Origin: Cladophialophora immunda
Lineage: Eukaryota; Ascomycota; Eurotiomycetes; Chaetothyriales; Herpotrichiellaceae
DNA length: 64,000 bases
Assembly (NCBI RefSeq): GCF_000835495.1
Contig: NW_015622544.1
Location: 1,135,704 to 1,199,703 of the forward strand
Direction: 5' to 3'
The notes beneath the pieces are model-generated. The model was not told the DNA's origin, ran no database searches, and was given only the letters and a program-made list of their open reading frames with translations. Positions within the stretch are counted from its first letter, which is position 1. Each line of letters starts with the position of its first letter. This document shows, one piece after another, positions 58,007 to 64,000 of the stretch. The position numbers were made by a program, and so were the translations under genes.

Positions 58007-58370
58007 GGGCTTTGAGCCTGACGGAATGCGCGAAATATTCTAGAAGCAAAACGACGGCCGCAAATTGTGCGAGACTAGGACTGGAAAGGTTGGCGGAGTT
58101 CGCAGTTACATGTGTGTATGTTTTTCTGGCTTTTGGAGAGTTCCGCCTTCCCCTCTCAGTTGCTCGCTGGTTATGAACAGATTGAAGCACTCAAAGGGCA
58201 TTCGGCAATAACGGCAAAGGCATGAGGACTCAAAGTTGCAGGAGCCAGGGCTCATCTGCATCAAGGAGCTCGTGGCTTTGGGGTGTTCTCTCTTAGCTTG
58301 ACGGTCACTGGGCTCTGGGAATGGCTGGGCTTCTTACGGGCGTGGGAGGGCTCGCATTAGTGGATGTTTT

Positions 58371-58387
58371 GGGGGGGGGGGGGGGGG
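58371..58387. repeat. Poly-G homopolymer (17 G)
   Basis: An unbroken G run just downstream of the Tup1 gene. Its exact length may be unreliable in sequencing. Confidence 0.9.
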
Positions 58388-58727
58388 TGTCTGGTGGGTG
58401 GTCTGTGTTTGCGCTCAATCAGGCGGATCAGGCGAGTTGGGAGTGAGGTTGGAGCGACCGTCAGCAGCCACTCTACTTTTCTTTGGGCCATACTTCTGAT
58501 TGAAAAAACATCATTGCTCATTTGCGTACTGCTCTGGTGTTGCAGCGGAGCGTGGGCTGAGAGAAGTGATTGGAAAGGAGACATGGTGATGGCCAGCGGT
58601 CGAGATTTCTCTCCATCTTTCGTTGCTGGGATCTAGCCGAGCAAACCAGTCACAGACGTGAATACAATGATGATCAAACAAAATTTTTTAGTCGGGACGC
58701 AGCGCAAAGTCCAGGCACTGCCATGCA

Positions 58728-58772
58728 GTAGTGGCAGTAGTGGCAGTAGTGGTGGTGGTGATGGTGGTGGTC
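58728..58772. repeat. GTA/GTG trinucleotide-type repeat
   Basis: Repeated GGCAGTAGT units passing into GTGGTGGTG/GATGGTGGTGG. Confidence 0.75.
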
Positions 58773-61427
58773 AATCGAGATGGGGAGACGGGCTTCTGTC
58801 ACAGTCGGTGTCGCGGTCCCTGACGTAACTTCCGGGGCGGGATCTACAGAGGGTTACGGCAGCGCAGCCATCACAGTCGCAGTTACAGCCATGTACAGTT
58901 CTTTTTCTTTTCACCCCTGTCGCAGTTTGGCTACTGGCCTGCAATAGCTTCTTCACCAGCGAAATTGACTTGTCAACGGCGCCGCAGTACCATATGCACC
59001 AAGCACAGCATCGTGTCCAGCACCCAGTATCGAAGTCAAAGACACTCTTCGTCTGCTCAGGACTGTGTGAGAGTTCCTAGGTACCTGGGTACTGGATACC
59101 TCACTTCTCATTCACTTTCGGAGGCGGCCGAGCGCAGCCAGAGCGGGCGTACCCGTTTCCCCCTTTCCAACTCCCCTCGTCAATCAATCCTTCGTGCGTA
59201 CTAACTCGATCTACCTTTCCCAGACAATGCATATCAATGTTATCTTTGACTGTCACGATCGGTCAATGGCAAAAACTCGTACGGAGACCCCAATCATTCG
59301 TCACTCAAGGCGCCCGCTACCCCTGCCCCTCCGAATCAAGAACCCATCCTTGCTGAATGATGATCCATCCATGTGACCTCCTCGCTGTCGGCTCTCAGAA
59401 CAGCTTGACCCTCAGGGACTAAATCTAAGATCATCTTTATCGGGTCAAGAGGGGGCGAGGTTTCCTTCACTGAAGCATTTGCGTAAAAGACCATCGTCGG
59501 GCCAGACACTGCCGTTTGGGCCACAGGGCAGACAATGTGAGGGGAAAGCGGCGTGGGATGAATCATACCACGGACCAGTACGAAGCCCTGGGATCGCTTG
59601 CTTCTTCTCCTGATCATGTGCCAAAACCCACAGCTGCTTGGTCAGGTCCAATGTCCCTGACTCCAGGACTTCTCCCAGAACTCTCAATTCCAATCCAGAG
59701 CAACATCCTGCAGCTGGAGGAAAAAATTTTCATGCTCGGCCCAAGATATCTTGCAGACATACAAGCCAGGGAGAAAATCTCGATAGGAAAATCTTCAGCT
59801 GCTGCAAGACACCACTCAGGCACTGGCCGCGGGAAAGCTCACTAAGGGTAGCCGAATCTTGTTCCTGGCTCGTCCTTTTTCCCAAGTTTGCCCAAGAGCG
59901 ATCTAAGCCACACCGCAAACCCCCCCCCCTCCCCCCCAGAGAAGGGTCGTGGGCCGGCTTGTCCTCCAAAAATTCCATGGAAGACGCCGGGAGGAATGAA
60001 CGCGCAGCATGCAGGACCCAGGATCAAATCGACCACACATCAGCCTGGGCGTTCGCTTATTCCCATGTTGGCGCCACGGCCGTCTAATGCGTGGAGTCTC
60101 CTTTAACGGCATAGCCTTTGAGATCCTGGTCGGGCCAGCAGCCAATGTGGCCCAAATCCCTCCTCCCACTCCACCCAGCAACTTTTTCATCCGAGCTTTT
60201 TTCATGCAGCTCAAAATGGTCTGCGACTTTACCAGCGCCGACTTGGTCATGACGGATGAACTACTCGACTTTAGCGACCCAATGCCCCCAAACTTCCTCC
60301 CCATGCTAGCATCCGTTCTTTGCTTCTTGAGTCTCTAGGGAGGGACCCCAAATCGCACGATCGCTGCAGGCTATCGGTCCTGGCCCTGCCCTGCCCTGGC
60401 TGTCATGCTCATCCACCACCTCCCCCTCCCCCCCTGCCGACCCACCCCAGGGTAACGACGACATCTCCTCAGACTCTGAGCTGTCCGCCCCAGCCTGAGT
60501 AAGTTTCTTCCCTTGCAGCCCTAATCCCTCCCCTTATGCATCTCCATGCCTACCTCGCATCTGCGCGTCCCGGAATCATCTAGGGCCGCTCTGACTGGCC
60601 TGAAGGCTTCGCTCTCCTTCTATCGACCACTGAGATGATGCCGGATCTCGAAAAATTTTCACCTTGTGTCATCTGGCTCTCCCAAAGCGGTAAGCAGAGG
60701 CGCTGAATGGCCTTGTCGCACCCACGCTCGAATTGGCCGAGAGGCAAGGCTGCACCCTTTCGATACCTTAGCCTCGAGGCACACCAGATACGTCCGATGG
60801 GGACTGCAATCTCTTCCGCTTGCCGCAGAATCCCTGAAACTCTCATGCTAGGAAGCTTGTCCTTTTTGGCCATGCCCACGCCGCTGACTGGTTGTACCAG
60901 CTTGCAATGGGGTCTGTTCAAGCGAAGAGGTATAATACCCAGTTTGATCTCGTCACTCGAACTATACTGTCTACCCATCCGTAGACCACATTAGACTCGG
61001 CTTACGTCTCCAAGCTCTAAGACTGTTCCTTGCTCCAAAGCTGTTTTCTTGGGTGTTCATTGTCTCTTCATCCTGGCCATCCTGAGGACCGCTCCCACCG
61101 TCTTCCAGCCACTGGCGACTCGAACCCCCACACTTCGCCCTCGCGTATCCGCCCTCTCTTGCTTGATCTGCTGCCAATCCAGCGCCTGGACCAGGATCCG
61201 AGTGCGATGTAGTCGTGTTGTTGGCTCTTCGTTGCTTCAAGTGTTACTCTATTCCTAGGGTCCATTCCGAGCGTCGCACCGGAGTCATATCTTCACCCTG
61301 TCCCGAGAAAACCATCCGTTGTTTTCTTGGAGTCTTCCTGGTTCTCCTCAGAAGCAAGATCGCTTCGGCAGAGGATACCTATCGGTGGACTACTCTTGAG
61401 AAGACGTTGACGACGAATCCCTCCCCA

Positions 61428-62507
61428 ATGTTTAACATGGCCTTCAACCCAACCGCCGACCAGATCGAGTGGCATATGCATCAATTGAGGCAGTGGATGG
61501 TGCCTACGTCGGTGCCGGCGCCTTCCAAGCCTCCAACGACGGCACAACCGCGCACATTCCCCCAGGAGTTCTACCTGCAGAATGTGCCTTCGAATGACAT
61601 GTACGACTATGATTCCTTCAGTACTCCAGGCTCCGCGCCGCCGACCTCCCTTCCTCGTGCTCAGACGTTCGCCAGCTTGTCCGAGTATGATTTCTCGCCC
61701 ATGGACTACTTCACTCCCGGTCAAGGTCCAGCGACGCCAGGGAGCTGGACAGGAGAAGAGCGGGGCAACTTCGATGATGGCCTCTCCATCTACTCAGAGG
61801 CACCCTCAAGCTATCTGTCCTCTGATCTCTCGGAGCAGAACCGGCTTGAATCCATCATCTCATCGAGCCGCACGACTCCTCCCACCGTTCTCCCACCTTC
61901 GTCTGCTTCTGCCCCCGACCAGGCCTCCGAGGTCGACTCGCTCATGAAGACCTTGCAACCTCCCCAGCTGCATGTGCTGGCAAGCAATCCCAGTGGCAAG
62001 CCCAAGAAGCACCTGTGCCCCTACCCTGACTGTTTCAAGTCCTTCTCTCAGCCAACACACCTCAAGATCCACCTTCGTTCCCACACAGGAGAGAAGCCTT
62101 ATACATGCTCTGTCCCGTCGTGCAAACAAACGTTCTCGCAGCTGGGCAATCTTCGAACTCACGAACGACGGCACGTTGGCCAACGACCGAACCGTAAGAG
62201 ATCCTCATCCGACCCAGGTGCCCGAGCTCGGAAGTACGAATGTAAACTCGATGGCTGCAGAGGTTTGGACGGCAATCATGGAGGCAAGGTCTTCACACAA
62301 CTGGGAAACCTCAAAGCACACATGAACAAGTTCCACAAGGAGACTTTGGCAAAACTATCCGAGCAGTTTGCACACAACGAGGTGGACCCTGCACAGGCTG
62401 AGCTGCGTGCCTATTTCCAGGACCTCTACAAGCATAGCAACAAGGGTATCAAAGGGAGGGGCAAAGGCCGGAAAGTCGAGGTGATTGTTAAGCCCGAGCA
62501 ACCTTGA
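61428..62507 (+). CDS. C2H2 zinc-finger transcription factor, Azf1-like
   Basis: A single exon of 359 residues from the ATG at 61428 ([20 protein letters not shown]). An in-frame ATG also lies upstream at 61215-region reading, but that extension is Cys/Arg-rich and unlike the rest. The N-terminal ~190 residues are Ser/Pro/Thr-rich with aromatic patches ([22 protein letters not shown]), suiting an activation region. Finger 1 is [21 protein letters not shown] (about 201-223), finger 2 [21 protein letters not shown], and a spaced third finger CKLDGC ... [17 protein letters not shown] basic linker ([15 protein letters not shown]) lies between fingers 2 and 3. The SQPTHL and [10 protein letters not shown] helices resemble yeast Azf1-type fingers. 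The target genes are unknown; the end is Lys/Gly-rich. Confidence 0.88.
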   Translation: MFNMAFNPTADQIEWHMHQLRQWMVPTSVPAPSKPPTTAQPRTFPQEFYLQNVPSNDMYDYDSFSTPGSAPPTSLPRAQTFASLSEYDFSPMDYFTPGQGPATPGSWTGEERGNFDDGLSIYSEAPSSYLSSDLSEQNRLESIISSSRTTPPTVLPPSSASAPDQASEVDSLMKTLQPPQLHVLASNPSGKPKKHLCPYPDCFKSFSQPTHLKIHLRSHTGEKPYTCSVPSCKQTFSQLGNLRTHERRHVGQRPNRKRSSSDPGARARKYECKLDGCRGLDGNHGGKVFTQLGNLKAHMNKFHKETLAKLSEQFAHNEVDPAQAELRAYFQDLYKHSNKGIKGRGKGRKVEVIVKPEQP

Positions 62508-64000
62508 AGATGTCGGAAAGACAAGGATGAATACCAACAAGTCAACCCCGGCGCGAATATCAACTGGATGCTCACCAGCTTGAATCGGCGGTCGAAGTAC
62601 AGTCCGCAATCAATCACAAACATCGAACTGCTGGACAGGTCACGAATTGATCTGAACGGAGGATTCCCCAGCCAGTCACTACCGACGAGGGAGCCAAACC
62701 CTATCATTCAATGAGCCTGATGGGGATTGCAGCCCGAGCGAAACACCAAGGCGAAGGTCGAGCGAGGACGATTTCGTTCGATATCGATGGATTCATTATC
62801 CATCCACTACACAACCAGTCATTTCCGCGTGTTACTTCAGCTTTTCAAACCAAGGGGGATCTTTTTTTCGGAGGATGCAACGCAAGGAAAATTGTAAGAG
62901 TACCAGGGCGTGCCGGAGGAGGAAAGGAGAGCTGGGAAACGATCAAGATTCGGTTCACGCAGAAAGGGTGACGGTAGGATGTATGCTCATTTGTATCGCC
63001 TGCTGCCTGTCCTGATTTGGAGCCTTTATTTTGTGCTTTTGCTTTTACCAAGTCCATAGCATGCCAAACCCGCGCTTAAAATCGCCTTGTTAAGGAGGGG
63101 CCTGTCATTACCGAGATACACCGTCCACCAGATATGATTACGACTCAAATGAACGATGAAATGACCAAAGGAAAACGAAGCTCAATAGGATGGAAAAGCC
63201 GATACCAAGAACTCTATGAATTATCCCTCTTTTGCTGCTGTCCTCACGGCCCAATTCCTGCTGTGCAGAGTTTCCTACCTTGGTGCGAGGTTCAGAGACT
63301 TTTCTTTTGGCCTTTGGAGCCGCTCGAAAGAAAGCAAGGCTGACTTTCCAGGCGATCAAGAACGGGCCTGGGGGGTAACTTGATGTTGCGCTACGGCTGT
63401 CGACCTTGTGGGATTTGGGCGACTGTTTCGGTGGACTTCCTCCAGAAGCGGGCCAAGTGTGCAAACAGGGGCCTCAATCCTGGACAGTCTCCATCTCTAT
63501 CCGTCCCTTTTTCGACACGCTTTTGGCCCGGTGCCCGCCTGACAGGGTAAGGACAACGAAGCCAACGAAAGTGAAAAGGAGACGACGAGAGATTTGTCTT
63601 TAAATCTGTGGGTCACGGAGAGCGGCAAGACACGCTGGAGCCTGGAGATATGTAGGGGACTGTCAGACACAGCGAGACGAGGCGCAGAGGGGAATGTTGG
63701 GATCCCGCTCGTCTCTCGCAGGGGCAGGGCAGGGGAAAGGGAGGGAGGGACAGCGGCCCGACCAGTGTTCGCCTCCCTCTCATTCTCCCTCTCTCTCCAT
63801 TGTCCTTCCCCCTCCAGAGCGAGGAGGACAGGCTAGACCACCAAGGTGTGTCCAAACCATCTTGCGTCACAGCCCTGGGAACATGCGGCGCGCCAAAACA
63901 GGCGATTGCCGTTGCATGCATGCATGTGGACCCCGTCTTGGGAGACATTCGCCGCCTCCCAGAGTGGCAAAGGGGGAAACTGAAGTTGCTTTTTGCGGAG
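62508..64000. other. 3' flank of the C2H2 gene to window end
   Basis: No coding pattern is supported on either strand. CT- and GA-rich stretches near 63720-63830 resemble a gene leader, so a gene may begin beyond the right edge. Confidence 0.4.

Larger units (their letters stand above)
58007..61427. other. Long intergenic interval before the C2H2 gene
   Basis: 3.4 kb without a supported gene. It contains a G17 homopolymer (58371-58387), a GTG/GTA-type repeat (58728-58772) and a C-rich tract (59920-59937). The last 218 bases before 61428 lack ATG and may be the leader. Confidence 0.45.

Noticed and set aside
61120..61140. Possible tRNA B-box (GGGGGTTCGAGTC on minus strand)
   Set aside because: The trailing CC of the B-box is missing and no cloverleaf stems or A-box could be paired around it.

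Overview
The window is nuclear DNA of a filamentous ascomycete (Pezizomycotina). The evidence is many short spliceosomal introns (about 45-90 nt, GT..AG with CTAAC/CTGAC-like branch sites), fungal-type single-copy housekeeping genes, CT-rich leaders, and proteins that follow Aspergillus/black-yeast family architecture (TupA/RcoA, GskA, Rvs167, Erg1). A eurotiomycete close to Chaetothyriales is my guess, not something the sequence proves. No rRNA, tRNA, CRISPR or autonomous transposon was recognised.

Layout. 0-12 kb: the 5' part of an unidentified conserved gene (-) running off the left edge, a Cid/CutA-type RNA nucleotidyltransferase (+), and squalene epoxidase ERG1 (+) with a three-codon uORF and an SRE-like site. 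12-18 kb: three minus-strand genes for a metallo-beta-lactamase-fold hydrolase, a 2-oxoglutarate/Fe(II) oxygenase and an Mte1/Dbl2/ZGRF1-type DNA-repair protein. 18-27 kb: Rvs167-like BAR-SH3 protein (+), Caf16-like ABC ATPase (+), a MITE-like inverted-repeat element, a small polytopic membrane protein (+) and Elongator subunit Elp2 (-). 28-35 kb: an accessory-looking block of membrane and secreted proteins, comprising a four-TM protein, an RTA1-family seven-TM protein, a 457-residue membrane protein and a GPI-type Cys-rich secreted protein. 35-40 kb: URM1 (+), a PFK-2/FBPase-2 family protein (-) whose phosphatase catalytic His is Ala, and TOM40 (+). 45-50 kb: GSK-3 kinase (+) with a GC-AG intron, and the nuclear cap-binding large subunit (+). 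52-62 kb: splicing factor SF3B4/Hsh49 (-), Tup1/RcoA corepressor (+) and an Azf1-like C2H2 transcription factor (+).

Functional themes: RNA processing (nucleotidyltransferase, CBP80, SF3B4), wobble-uridine tRNA modification (Elp2 and Urm1 lie 9 kb apart), glucose/energy signalling (PFK-2, GSK-3, Tup1) and membranes (Erg1, RTA1, Rvs167, Tom40). No biosynthetic cluster is evident and I do not see a clearly novel multi-gene system. The most notable items are the RHG-to-RAG change in PFK-2, the GC-AG intron in GSK-3, very long AUG-free leaders before three regulatory genes, the MITE-like element and the run of unidentified membrane/secreted genes.

Intron-exon structures were built by hand from splice signals, reading-frame continuity and family conservation. 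Each multi-exon span is the CDS from start to stop codon, with exon limits in the evidence text.
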